Positions 8,102-15,949 of a stretch of 64,000 bases of DNA are shown in pieces. The notes under the pieces were generated by a model, which saw only the letters and a program-made list of their open reading frames with translations, was not told the DNA's origin and searched no databases. Location: positions 310,001 through 374,000 of the forward strand of contig CBDFLL010000006.1 in NCBI GenBank assembly GCA_965249205.1, read 5' to 3'. This DNA comes from JAQBVV01 sp965249205. GTDB lineage: Bacteria; Acidobacteriota; Vicinamibacteria; Vicinamibacterales; UBA2999. The translations under genes were made by a program, and so were the position numbers. How positions within the stretch are numbered: the first letter of the stretch is position 1; each line of letters opens with the position of its first letter.

Positions 8102-9244
8102 ATGATGAAGCGACCTGCACAGAGGCTGCTTTTGGCGATCGGCTCTACGCTGTTCTTCCTTGTGCTGGGCGAAGCGCTCGCCCGTGTTGGGTACTCGCCT
8201 CAGCGCGTTGTCAATGAAGGGCTGTTCGAGTACGACAGGGACAAGGTTTACGCGCTCAGAAAGAACCTTTCGGATGGCTGGTTCGGGGGATTGCCGGTCA
8301 CCACCAACTCTTTGGGCCACAGGGATCGAGAGATTCCGCGCGCGAAGCCACGAATGGGGTTTCGGGTTCTCGCCATAGGAGACTCGGTCACCTTCGGCCA
8401 CGGGGTTCATGCCGAAGAGACCTGGCCAGAGGCACTCGAGCGTGAACTCGCCGCGAGATTTCCCCAGCGTCAGGTCGACGTCGTCAACACGGCGGTCCCT
8501 GGCAATTCACCGTTCCAGGAATACCACGACCTACGACGCGCGCTGGTTCTGCAGCCGGATGCCGTCGTCATCCAGTTCGTGCTGAACGATCTTATCGAGC
8601 CTTACAGGGTGTTTAGACGATATGGCGGACGAGGGCGTGACTATCACAGAGTGGAGGATGTCCTCTGGTGGGACTACGAACTCTCCCAGCGCAGCGCCCT
8701 GTTCCTGTTCATCAAAGACGTCGTGACTCGGTTGCGACTCGGGGCGTTGACCCGGGTGGGGATGCAGACGGCGGCGCTGGAGGAGGAAGCCGAACTGTCC
8801 TGGACCGCAGCGGCTGATCCGCCAGACGACCCGCGGGTGGTTGAAGCCTGGCGGGAGTGCCTCGAGTGGATTGGCAGAGAGGTCGATCTGTCTCGTGATC
8901 GGGGCATCCCGGTGATTCTGCTCGTGACACCAGTCAACTTTCAGTTCCTCGAGGGTTTGCGGACCTACGCGCAGGAGCGGTTGGCGGCCTTCTCGCGCGA
9001 ACGTGGAATAGAGTTTGTCGACATGCTTCCGGCGCTTCGAGCCCGCGCAGTAGAGGAGATCTCCGTGCGGCACCCAGTCGCAGCGGGCGTGCCCGTGGCT
9101 GAGTTGGCCCGCCAGTTCCCAGAAGAGTGGGCCGCAGTCTGGCAGCGCTACTATCTGGACTACGACCACCTTACCCCCGAGGGTCACGACCTCGTTGCCG
9201 AGACGTTGCTGCCCCTTGTTCAAAGGATCGCCGAGACGGATTGA
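8102..9244 (+). CDS. SGNH/GDSL-type esterase, membrane-anchored or exported
   Basis: A 380-residue SGNH hydrolase. A hydrophobic N-terminal segment (LLLAIGSTLFFLVLGEAL, residues ~9-26) serves as signal or anchor. Block I is AIGDSVTFGHG with the nucleophile Ser, block III is FVLNDLIEPY with the oxyanion Asn, and block V DYDHLTPEGH near the C-terminus carries the Asp and His. It is longer than typical 200-residue family members because of helical insertions between blocks. Probable substrates are acyl esters of envelope polymers or lipids, which is inference. GAGAGG lies upstream of the ATG pair at 8102/8105. Confidence 0.82.
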   Translation: MMKRPAQRLLLAIGSTLFFLVLGEALARVGYSPQRVVNEGLFEYDRDKVYALRKNLSDGWFGGLPVTTNSLGHRDREIPRAKPRMGFRVLAIGDSVTFGHGVHAEETWPEALERELAARFPQRQVDVVNTAVPGNSPFQEYHDLRRALVLQPDAVVIQFVLNDLIEPYRVFRRYGGRGRDYHRVEDVLWWDYELSQRSALFLFIKDVVTRLRLGALTRVGMQTAALEEEAELSWTAAADPPDDPRVVEAWRECLEWIGREVDLSRDRGIPVILLVTPVNFQFLEGLRTYAQERLAAFSRERGIEFVDMLPALRARAVEEISVRHPVAAGVPVAELARQFPEEWAAVWQRYYLDYDHLTPEGHDLVAETLLPLVQRIAETD

Positions 9245-9405
9245 CGCAGTGAGCAGGTTTGGGTGGAGGGCTTCATTGGGTTCGTTCGGGCACTCATCCG
9301 CCACGGGGATCATCGCCGGGCTCCGCCGGCAGGTCTCATACTCGGCGCAGTTTGAGCCGCCGCGGCTGATGTGAAGCGTTAGTTGAAGCAGATGAGCGGG
9401 TAGTC

Positions 9406-9861
9406 ATGGTTCCAGTGCATTCGAGCTACGGCGACGTCGAAACGCTTGTGTTCCCTGGGGCCATCACCCTGAAGATCCTGCTTTCGGGAAGCCAGACCAA
9501 TGGCTCCCACGCCGTGTTCGAGGATATCGTTGAGCCAGGCGTAGGGCCTGGCCGGCACATTCACCATGGGCAGGACGAGACGTTCTTCTTTCTTGAAGGC
9601 CGCTTCGACGTCGAGGTTGCCGGAGTCCTCCACCACATGGAGCCTGGTGACGTAGCGTTCGTTCCCCGCGGTACCGTGCATGCGTTTAAGAACGTGGGCG
9701 ACACCAAGGGTCGGGTTCGTTACGTCTTTTCGCCGGCTCTTACGGCAGAAGAGATGTTCCGGGCGTTCTTCGCAGCGCAGCAGGAGGGCAGCTTGACGAT
9801 GGACGGCATGGCCGAGATCGCGCTCGAGCACGGACAAGAGTTCGTGGGGCCGCCGCTGTGA
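9406..9861 (+). CDS. Cupin-domain protein
   Basis: A 151-residue single-cupin protein. Motif 1 reads GPGRHIHHGQDETFFFLEG (residues ~48-66), with the two His and the Glu that bind a metal, and motif 2 reads PRGTVHAFKNVG with the third His. The C-terminal 40 residues are helical. This quercetinase/mannose-isomerase-like class includes dioxygenases and small-molecule binding proteins, and the function is not assignable. It is followed after 47 bp by a DUF4019 gene on the same strand. Confidence 0.8.
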   Translation: MVPVHSSYGDVETLVFPGAITLKILLSGSQTNGSHAVFEDIVEPGVGPGRHIHHGQDETFFFLEGRFDVEVAGVLHHMEPGDVAFVPRGTVHAFKNVGDTKGRVRYVFSPALTAEEMFRAFFAAQQEGSLTMDGMAEIALEHGQEFVGPPL

Positions 9862-9908
9862 TCACCCCGAGGTAGTCACCGAGCACCGCCCACTCTGAGG
9901 AGGTAGAA

Positions 9909-10337
9909 ATGACGCGTCGCACTTTTCAGCTTGCGGTACTGGTCGTTCTTGCCTTCCTTCTAGGTTCGCAGGTCGCTCATGAGCAGGAATCGGGCACCGA
10001 GGTGGTCCAGACATCGACGGAGGCATGGCTTTCGCTCGTCGACAACCGAAGCTATGCGGCGAGCTGGGACGCGGCGGCAGGTCTCTTCAAGAACGCGGTC
10101 ACTCGGGAGCAATGGCAGGCGACAGCGCAGGCAGCACGTGAACCCCTCGGTCAGGTGCAATCGCGTACGCTGCACAGCGCGACCTCCACTGTGACGCTTC
10201 CAGGTGCTCCGGATGGGGAGTATGTGGTTTTTCAGTTTGACACCAGCTTTGAGCACAAGGCGACGGCGGTCGAAACGGTTACGGCAGTTCAAGAAGATGA
10301 CAACACGTGGCACGTAGGTGGGTATTTCATCAAGTGA
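9909..10337 (+). CDS. DUF4019 exported protein
   Basis: A 142-residue protein with a clear signal peptide (FQLAVLVVLAFLLGSQVAHEQ), then the DUF4019 pattern: a helical AWLSLVDNRSYAASWDAAAGLFK, then REPLGQVQSRTL and a beta C-terminus ending TWHVGGYFIK. A strong ribosome-binding site (GAGGAGGTAGAA before ATG) supports the start. The family is periplasmic and of unknown function, found scattered in Proteobacteria and Acidobacteria. Confidence 0.8.
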   Translation: MTRRTFQLAVLVVLAFLLGSQVAHEQESGTEVVQTSTEAWLSLVDNRSYAASWDAAAGLFKNAVTREQWQATAQAAREPLGQVQSRTLHSATSTVTLPGAPDGEYVVFQFDTSFEHKATAVETVTAVQEDDNTWHVGGYFIK

Positions 10338-10382
10338 CGCTGGTGATATACGGTTCCACCAAACCATGGAAGGAGTACGTCG

Positions 10383-11177
10383 ATGACGGCAGGCGATGCG
10401 CAAGTGGCCCAGCCGGTGGATGTTGACGCAGAGGTTTTGCGCAACGCCATCAAGGACGAATACAAAGAAGTCGCCGAGCATCCCGGCAAGGGATTTCACT
10501 TTCACACGGGCCGTCGGCTGACCAAGATCGTTGGCTATCAGGATCAGTGGTTCGAAGGCGTGTCGGAACTGGCCATCGAATCGTTCGCCGGGACCGGCAA
10601 TCCGTTCGCCATGGGCGAACTATCTGCTGGTGAGAAAGTTGTGGACGTCGGTTCTGGCGGGGGCATCGATTCGCTTATCGCTGCACGCATGGTCGGCCCG
10701 ACCGGACAGGTTGTCGGTGTCGACATGACCCCGGCAATGCTTGAGAAGGCGCGCGCCGCCGCCGCCGACTCCGGCATCGACAATGTGGAGTTTCGCGACG
10801 CTTACATGGAAGAGCTCCCGGTGCCCGACGGGTGGGCCGATGTGGTGATCTCCAACGGTGTGCTCAACCTGACTCCCGACAAGCAGAAAACCCTGGGCGA
10901 AATGTTCCGCGTGTTGCGCTCGGGTGGACGGCTGCAAATCGGCGACATCATGGTCAGCCGGGAAGTACCGGAGGGAGCGAAAAAGAAGATAGACCTCTGG
11001 ACCGGTTGAATCGCCGGTGCTCTGCTGGAAGCAGAGCTCGAGGCGACGGTCGTCGCCGCTGGCTTTACGAACTTTGCGATCACATGGAAGGCCGAGGTCT
11101 TTGATGGCGCGCCACAGGCGTCGAGCGCGAGTTCGTTTGGCACGGTCGGCATTAATTTCAAGGCAACCAAGCCGTGA
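10383..11177 (+). CDS. ArsM-like SAM methyltransferase with in-frame UGA at catalytic Cys (candidate selenoprotein)
   Basis: The frame starts at ATG 10383 (GGAAGGAG upstream) and reads a class I methyltransferase with ArsM-like features: the SAM site VVDVGSGGGIDSL, GVDMTPAMLEKAR, DVVISNGVLNL, then IDLWTG and TGA at 11007-11009. It continues in frame with IAGALLEAELEATVVAAGF and INFKATKP to TGA at 11175-11177, 264 codons in all. In arsenite methyltransferases and their relatives the block is LWxxCxxGAL, with the Cys binding As(III). The UGA sits exactly at that Cys (codon 209). An 8-bp hairpin follows at SECIS-like distance. Alternatives are a nonsense mutation or a truncated functional protein. 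No second ArsM-type Cys pair is visible at the C-terminus, so arsenic specificity is uncertain. Confidence 0.7.
11019..11037 (+). promoter_or_regulatory. Candidate bacterial SECIS hairpin downstream of UGA
   Basis: GCTCTGCT (11019-11026) pairs perfectly with AGCAGAGC (11030-11037) around a GGA loop. The loop begins 17 nt after the UGA at 11007-11009. From memory, bacterial SECIS elements have a 4-16 bp upper stem, a small loop with G among its first two bases, and the loop ~16-37 nt after UGA, all met here. The hairpin uses the codons for ALLEAEL. The in-frame GCA codon is less usual in this GC-rich DNA, hinting at RNA-level constraint. Confidence 0.5.
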
Positions 11178-11211
11178 GGCACGGAGGCAGCCTGATAGCG
11201 CGACGGGTTCG

Positions 11212-11916
11212 GTGAAAGTCTGCATCGTGGGGGCCTCGGGGAAGCTAGGTCGATACGTGGTGAAGCACGCGCTCGACCGGGGCTACGAGGTGGTCGGCGT
11301 GTGTCGGCAGCGCAGCGTCGGCAAGCTCGACGCGTTCAAAGAGCGCATCACGATCCTGCCGGGTGCGACAAACGATCGGGACGTCATCAAGCAGGCGGTC
11401 TCGGGATGCGACGGGGTGCTCACCGTCCTGGTTCCGTGGGGCGTTCAGCAGTACTCGACCGGCACGGCCCAAGCGGTACTCGACTTCGCACCTGCAGGAG
11501 CGCGCCTCGTGTTCTCGTGCGGGTGGCACATCACGCGCGACGGGCAGGACGTGTACTCACGGACGTTCAGATGGATGGTCAGCGTCTTTGGCTGAGCGGC
11601 ACGACTGACTCGTTTCGCGGATCTGGATGACCAGGTGGAGGCGTGTCGGCGGGTGTTTGCCAGCAACACTCGGTGGACGGTCGTGCGTGGGAGTGACCTT
11701 GATGAGGGCGAGAGCCAAGGCCTGCCCGTGTGGAGTCGGCATGTGGGCGATGCCATCCTCAAGAGCAACGTCACTCGCCGCGTAGACTTTGCGCTGTTCA
11801 TGGTGGACGCTCTCGAGAACGACGAGCTGATACGCGAAGCACCGGCGATCGTCGGCCGTCTGACACAATCGGCGCTCGCACACGCGGCTGCGGAGGTGCC
11901 GGGGCGGGAACGCTGA
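11212..11916 (+). pseudogene. NmrA-like NAD(P)-binding protein interrupted by in-frame UGA
   Basis: A GTG at 11212 opens a Rossmann-fold protein with the dinucleotide loop VGASGKLGRYV (residues ~5-15) and SGCDGVLTVLVPWGV. At 11593-11595 a TGA interrupts the frame after WMVSVFG. The same frame then continues as RLTRFADLDDQVEACRRV, NTRWTVVRGSDLDEGESQG, SRHVGDAILKSN and FALFMVDAL to 11916. Related atypical SDR proteins seem to carry Trp or a similar residue at the interrupted position, suggesting TGG to TGA. No SECIS-like hairpin is visible downstream, so this one looks like ordinary nonsense decay or an error. Confidence 0.7.
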
Positions 11917-11943
11917 CAAACTGACGCCCTTCACCTCGGGCTG

Positions 11944-12567
11944 CTACGGCCACCACGACACACCGACGGTGAACCGGACCGACTCGGCGGTGATGTCGAT
12001 GAATTCGTGCGAGTGTTCACTCGCTGCAGCAGCCGACAGGTTCCCGACCTCGACATCCCTGAATCCTCCCTTGCCCCCCTTGACGTTCAGATCGAGGGCC
12101 AACGCCTCGGACAGGTAGATGGCGAGTCCGCCCCCCAGGCTGTAGGGTGGCCTGCCGGTAAAGCCGGTCGTGGTTCGTTCCCCGTTCTTGAGAACGTCGC
12201 TAAGCGGCCAGGACGTCACGGCAACGTCGCCATATGGGATCCACCGGCGGCGGCTATTCGCCAGGTGCAGCCTCAGTCCGAGGTCGAGGTGACCGAATGT
12301 CACTTTGTCGAATGGATCGAAGCTCCGGACGTCGACGTCCGTTTCGTAAGCATCCAGATACACGGTGACAATCTTGTTGAGGCCATAGCCGATTCGAGCG
12401 CCAACGAGTCCCGCCCCGTCACTCGGCTTGCTCTCGAACGAAACGGCCGCCCCTCCAAGATCGAAGCCGAATACCCAGCCCTGGGTCGTGGACCGCTGGG
12501 CGCTGGCGTCAGCAGCAGACCCGAAGACGAACAGGACCGATAGGAGCACAGCAGCGAGTATCTTCAT
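11944..12567 (-). CDS. Outer-membrane beta-barrel protein
   Basis: A 207-residue exported protein with signal peptide MKILAAVLLSVLFVFGSAADASAQ, followed by alternating hydrophobic strands (FGHLDLGLRLHLANS, SLGGGLAIYLSEALALDLNVKGG) and a C-terminus ending VRFTVGVSWWP, typical of small OmpA/OmpW-like barrels. The ATG at 12567 is chosen because it begins the signal peptide and has AAAGGA just upstream. It is divergent from the GntR regulator gene at 12723, and the short region between holds a small dyad. Function unknown. Confidence 0.78.
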   Translation of the reverse strand: MKILAAVLLSVLFVFGSAADASAQRSTTQGWVFGFDLGGAAVSFESKPSDGAGLVGARIGYGLNKIVTVYLDAYETDVDVRSFDPFDKVTFGHLDLGLRLHLANSRRRWIPYGDVAVTSWPLSDVLKNGERTTTGFTGRPPYSLGGGLAIYLSEALALDLNVKGGKGGFRDVEVGNLSAAAASEHSHEFIDITAESVRFTVGVSWWP

Positions 12568-12623
12568 GTCCTTTACCTCACTGCCGCACTGTACGTTTCG
12601 TCTGACGGGGCCGGAGCCCGACT

Positions 12624-12641
12624 GTTGCAGTTTCGCAACTG
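12624..12641. promoter_or_regulatory. Short overlapping inverted repeats in the omp-gntR intergenic region
   Basis: GTTGC (12624-12628) and GCAAC (12635-12639) form a dyad, and CAGTT (12628-12632) with AACTG (12637-12641) forms a second, overlapping one. The position between the divergent barrel-protein and GntR genes fits an operator. The arms are only 5 bp, so chance is possible. Confidence 0.3.
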
Positions 12642-12722
12642 TCACAAATGAGTCGGGATTCTGCCGGAGCGGAGCAAGAATGACCCTGTGGTGGCTCAGG
12701 CCGACGCGGTGAAGGATCGTCG

Positions 12723-13622
12723 ATGAAGATCTGGCTGTCGAAGACGAGCGCCGTGCCTCTGCACGAACAACTGAGGACGCAGGTCGTTTTGGGGATCGTG
12801 AGCGGGGATCTGCCGCCCGGCGAACGGTTGCCCAGTACGTCCGCGATCGGTCGGCGCTTCGGGATCCATCCGAACACGGTGCGGGCAGCCTATCGCGCGC
12901 TGGCCGAGACGGGCTGGGTTGACCTGCGACTGGGCTCTGGGTTTTTCGTTCGGAAGCGGGAGCCCGACCTCAGGCCGGATCCCGAGTTGGAGCTCGACCA
13001 GCTGATTGTAACGATGCTCCGAGTGGCGCGGGACCGCGGCCATTCGCTCGACGAAATCGGGAGCCGTGTCGGCCGCTGGCTTGCGGTCCAGCCTCCGGAT
13101 CGGATCGCCGTGATCGAGCCTGATGTCGAACTGCGGGCGATCCTGATCGACGAAATCCAGGCCGCACTCTCCGTACCGGTTGTCGGCTTTGGGATCCAGG
13201 ATTGTCGACGACCGAACCTCCTGACCGGGGCATTACCCGTGGCTTTGTACGACCACGCTGAGGATGTGCGCGCTGCCCTGACGCCGGACGTGCCGTGCGT
13301 CGTGTTGCATTCGAGCTCCGTGCCTGACTTGCTTGGACTGGAGACCCGGCCAGGCCCGGACAAGCTGATCACGGTCGTGTCGCGCTGGCCCGAGTTCCTA
13401 CGGCTAGCGCGGACGTTCCTCGGAGCCGCCGGCGTCGGGGACGAAGCGCTGGACCTGAGGGACGCCCGTCGACGGGGATGGAACAGCGGGCTGGATCGCA
13501 CGAGTCTGATCGTGACCGACAGTTCACTGGGGAGGCGGCTGCCCGCGGGTTGCCGCGCACGGATCTTTCCGATTATCTCCAAGGCGTCCCTCGTCGAGCT
13601 TCGCAACCGTTTCTCGGGATGA
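12723..13622 (+). CDS. GntR-family (YtrA-like) transcriptional regulator with unusual C-terminal domain
   Basis: A 299-residue protein. Residues ~10-78 are a GntR winged helix (PLHEQLRTQVVLGIVSGDL, LPSTSAIGRRFGIHPNTVRAAYRAL, GSGFFVR). The following ~35 residues resemble the YtrA helical linker (LELDQLIVTMLRVARDRGHS). The remainder is an alpha/beta domain (PPDRIAVIEPDVELRAILIDEI, VALYDHAEDVRAAL) reminiscent of a periplasmic-binding-like or receiver fold rather than the FCD, UTRA or aminotransferase domains usual in the family. It lies divergent from the barrel protein and is a candidate regulator of it. Confidence 0.82.
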   Translation: MKIWLSKTSAVPLHEQLRTQVVLGIVSGDLPPGERLPSTSAIGRRFGIHPNTVRAAYRALAETGWVDLRLGSGFFVRKREPDLRPDPELELDQLIVTMLRVARDRGHSLDEIGSRVGRWLAVQPPDRIAVIEPDVELRAILIDEIQAALSVPVVGFGIQDCRRPNLLTGALPVALYDHAEDVRAALTPDVPCVVLHSSSVPDLLGLETRPGPDKLITVVSRWPEFLRLARTFLGAAGVGDEALDLRDARRRGWNSGLDRTSLIVTDSSLGRRLPAGCRARIFPIISKASLVELRNRFSG

Positions 13623-13823
13623 ACGCCAGGCTCTTCCGACGACCCAGGCACCGGGCACGCATCGCAGACGCCGGCCTCGCGATCGTGGTGGCCTGTGGTC
13701 GGTATCAGCGCCCTCTATTGGCGTGGGTACCGCCCACTGGTTGTACCGGCCAGAAGCGTGACGAGATCGCGGCTCCGCCCACTAATTTGACTAAGTCGAC
13801 GCAGAAGCATCACAGAGGTCATC

Positions 13824-14270
13824 ATGTTTTCTCCTGAAGCGCTTCGCGAGCTTTATGCTCACATGGAGTGGGCCGACGTGCGCTCCGCCGGCACGCGCAA
13901 CGTCATCGCAGCGATGCGCAAGCACGGCGTGCCCCGGCTCGTCGTGCAGAGCTCGTTCGGCGTCGGCGACACCAGGAACGATCTGCGTCTGCTGGACCGC
14001 GTGTTCTTCAGCCTGCTGTTGAAACCGCAAATCGCCGACACGGAAGCGCAAGAACTCGAGGTGCGCGAAAGCGGCGTGGACTGGGTGCTCGCCCAGCCCG
14101 TCCATCTCACCGACGACGACACCGACGGGATGCCGTTCGCGTCGGCGGATGGCCAAGTGCGAAAGATGAAGATCTCGCGCAAGTGCGTCGCGCGCTTTCT
14201 CGTGCGGGCTGCCCACGCGCCAGACTACGTCGGTCAGGTCGTGGCTCTGTCCGGTTGGGGCATATCATGA
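13824..14270 (+). pseudogene. NAD(P)-binding SDR-like protein lacking its nucleotide-binding N-terminus
   Basis: 148 residues matching the C-terminal two thirds of atypical SDR/NmrA-like proteins: VRSAGTRNVIAAMRKHGVPRLVVQSSFGVGDTR, ESGVDWVLAQPVHLTDDDT, and ISRKCVARFLVRAA. The ~70 N-terminal residues with the GxxGxxG loop are missing, and the first 20 residues before VRSAGTR do not look like the family. The 5' end was therefore probably deleted and replaced. The stop overlaps the start of the DUF1772 gene (ATGA). Confidence 0.65.
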
Positions 14271-14740
14271 CGCTATGGTTAACAGTCGCGACCGCGCTCG
14301 CGTCCGCATTGATGGCCGGCGTGTTCTTCGCGTTCTCTTCGTTCGTCATGCCTGCGCTGGGTCGCATACCGCCGCCGGAGGCCATCCGCGCCATGCAGCG
14401 GATCAATATCGATGTATTCCACTGGTCGTTTGTCGTTGCGTTCTTCGGCACGCCCATCGCCTGCGTCGCGCTCGCTGTGCAGGCGATAGGGCACTGGCAC
14501 GATCCGGGCGCGCTCTACGGGGCGGCAGGGTGCACCGTCTATTTGGTCGGCTCCCTCCTGGTGACCGCCGCCTGTAATGTACCGCGCAACAACGCGCTCG
14601 CCGCGGTCGACGCGGACGCGCCCGACGCGGCACGGGAATGGGACCGGTTCGCCCTCGGCTGGACGCGGTGAAACCACGTGCGAACCGTCGCCTCGTTGGC
14701 GGCCGCCGGCGCGTTCGTCGCCGCCGCTGTCGCGGCGTAA
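14267..14740 (+). pseudogene. DUF1772 (anthrone-oxygenase-like) membrane protein with in-frame UGA near its C-terminus
   Basis: The ATG overlaps the preceding stop. The first 134 residues form the DUF1772 four-helix membrane protein (TVATALASALMAGVFFAFSSFVMPAL, RINIDVFHWSFVVAFFGTPIACVAL, CTVYLVGSLLVTAACNVPRNNAL). At 14669-14671 a TGA follows GWTR. The frame then continues NHVRTVASLAAAGAF and a hydrophobic tail to TAA at 14738-14740. Family members typically read WTRWNHVRT here, so TGG to TGA is likely. The product ending at 14671 would lose the last helix. Confidence 0.72.
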
Positions 14741-14756
14741 AGCCGGAGGACGCTTC

Positions 14757-14996
14757 AAGGTAGCCCCTGATTGGGCGCCTGCTGCTACAAATCGCGAACG
14801 CGAGGTGCTGGCCGCGATCGCCCGAGGCCTCAACAACACCGAGATCTCGGAGACGCTCTTCATAGGTGCAGCAACCGTGAAATCGCATGTGTCGAGCATT
14901 CTCACCAAGCTGGGTCTCCGCGACCGTGCCCAGGCCGTCGTGTTCGCATACGAGAGCGGGCTCGCCGAGCCCGGCGACCACGAGATCGGTTACTGA
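14757..14996 (+). pseudogene. LuxR-type HTH remnant of a response regulator
   Basis: The frame encodes a LuxR C-terminal DNA-binding domain: NREREVLAAIARGLNNTEI, ATVKSHVSSILTKLGLRDR, AQAVVFAYESGL. No receiver domain or plausible start codon is present upstream, where the sequence belongs to the broken DUF1772 gene. It therefore looks like the 3' end of a NarL-type regulator joined to foreign DNA by a deletion. The HTH itself is intact. Confidence 0.65.
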
Positions 14997-15141
14997 AAGC
15001 GCCCAACTAGCGCCCGGCGCTCACCAAGTGTGTCGAGCACGCGATCCCCCGACAGCGCAGACCGGCCGCCTAGCAAGCGGCTGGACTGTCCACAGCTGCG
15101 GTAGGATCCGGGCAAGTGATGCGTTCGGCGTCCGCGAACGC

Positions 15142-15246
15142 TAACGCGGATTTCATGAGCGCGTAGCGCCCGAGGAACCGTAGGCAGTGCTTCGCTGCCA
15201 GGGGGAGCACCGCGACCGCCGCTAGCGACAAGTGAAATCCGCGCTA
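15142..15246. repeat. Miniature inverted-repeat element, family A copy 1
   Basis: A 105-bp element beginning TAACGCGGATTTCATGAGCG and ending GTGAAATCCGCGCTA. The ends are 12-bp inverted repeats flanked by TA, as expected for Tc1/mariner-IS630-type transposition. It has no coding capacity. It lies between the LuxR remnant and the YdjM-like gene, whose ATG is 28 bp beyond the right end. Confidence 0.75.
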
Positions 15247-15273
15247 GGCACACCAGGGACGAGGGGCCGAACC

Positions 15274-15933
15274 ATGTTTGTTGGACATCTGGCGGTTGCT
15301 CTTGGGGCGAAGAAGGTCGATCCCGACGTGCCTCTCGGTGCGGCGGTGGCGGGCGCCTTCGGGCTGGACTTGATCTGGCCGGTCCTCCTGTTGCTTGGCC
15401 TCGAAACTGTCCGTGTGAATCCTGGTGACACCGCGTTCACCAATCTCGCCTTCGACGCCTATCCCTGGAGCCACAGTCTTCTGACAGTGATCGCCTGGTC
15501 GGGACTTGCCGCGTTCATTGGACGAAGGGTGCTCGGCTCCTGGCGCTCTGGCGCGGTGCTCGGTGCGCTTGTCCTGAGTCACTGGGCGCTGGACTTCGTC
15601 ACGCATAGACCCGACCTGCCCTTATGGCCGGGTGGACCCTTGATGGGGCTCGGCCTGTGGAACTCGATTCCAGCCACGATTCTCGTAGAGGCGGGGCTCT
15701 TGGCGGCGGGACTGTGGTTCTATCTCGGTGCCACCGTCTCCAAAGACCGCATAGGTACCGGAGCGCTCTGGGCGCTGGTGGCGCTGACTGGCGCGATTTG
15801 GGTCAGCCAACCGTGGGCGCCGTTGCCCGAGTCGGCTACGGCGGTTGCGTCCGGAGCACTCATCTTGTGGCTGCTCCCGCCGTGGGCGGCGTGGATCGAA
15901 CGGCACCGAAACGACGGGCGCGGGAAGGTGTGA
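15274..15933 (+). CDS. Integral membrane protein, YdjM-like
   Basis: A 219-residue membrane protein with 5-6 hydrophobic helices. It begins MFVGHLAVALGAKK and contains the His/Asp-rich blocks YPWSHSLLTVIAWSG and SHWALDFVTHRPDLPL. These resemble the YdjM family of membrane-bound putative metal-dependent hydrolases. The ATG at 15274 is preferred because an upstream in-frame GTG lies inside the family A repeat. A DUF2568 membrane gene follows 16 bp later. Function unknown. Confidence 0.65.
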   Translation: MFVGHLAVALGAKKVDPDVPLGAAVAGAFGLDLIWPVLLLLGLETVRVNPGDTAFTNLAFDAYPWSHSLLTVIAWSGLAAFIGRRVLGSWRSGAVLGALVLSHWALDFVTHRPDLPLWPGGPLMGLGLWNSIPATILVEAGLLAAGLWFYLGATVSKDRIGTGALWALVALTGAIWVSQPWAPLPESATAVASGALILWLLPPWAAWIERHRNDGRGKV

Positions 15934-15949
15934 CCTGGGTTCTCATCCG

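Noticed and set aside
11593..11595. A second selenocysteine UGA in the NmrA-like gene.
   Set aside because: No Cys is expected at this position and no hairpin of SECIS geometry follows. Trp to stop is simpler.
13620..13837. A small gene after the GntR regulator.
   Set aside because: The frame starting at 13620 overlaps only by composition, has no ribosome-binding site, and its translation is Arg/Pro-rich without any domain pattern.
6260..14740. Reassignment of UGA to Trp as explanation for the in-frame stops.
   Set aside because: Many intact genes in the window end at TGA without downstream homology, prfB keeps its UGA-dependent frameshift, and one of the three Trp-site stops is TAG. A code change does not fit.
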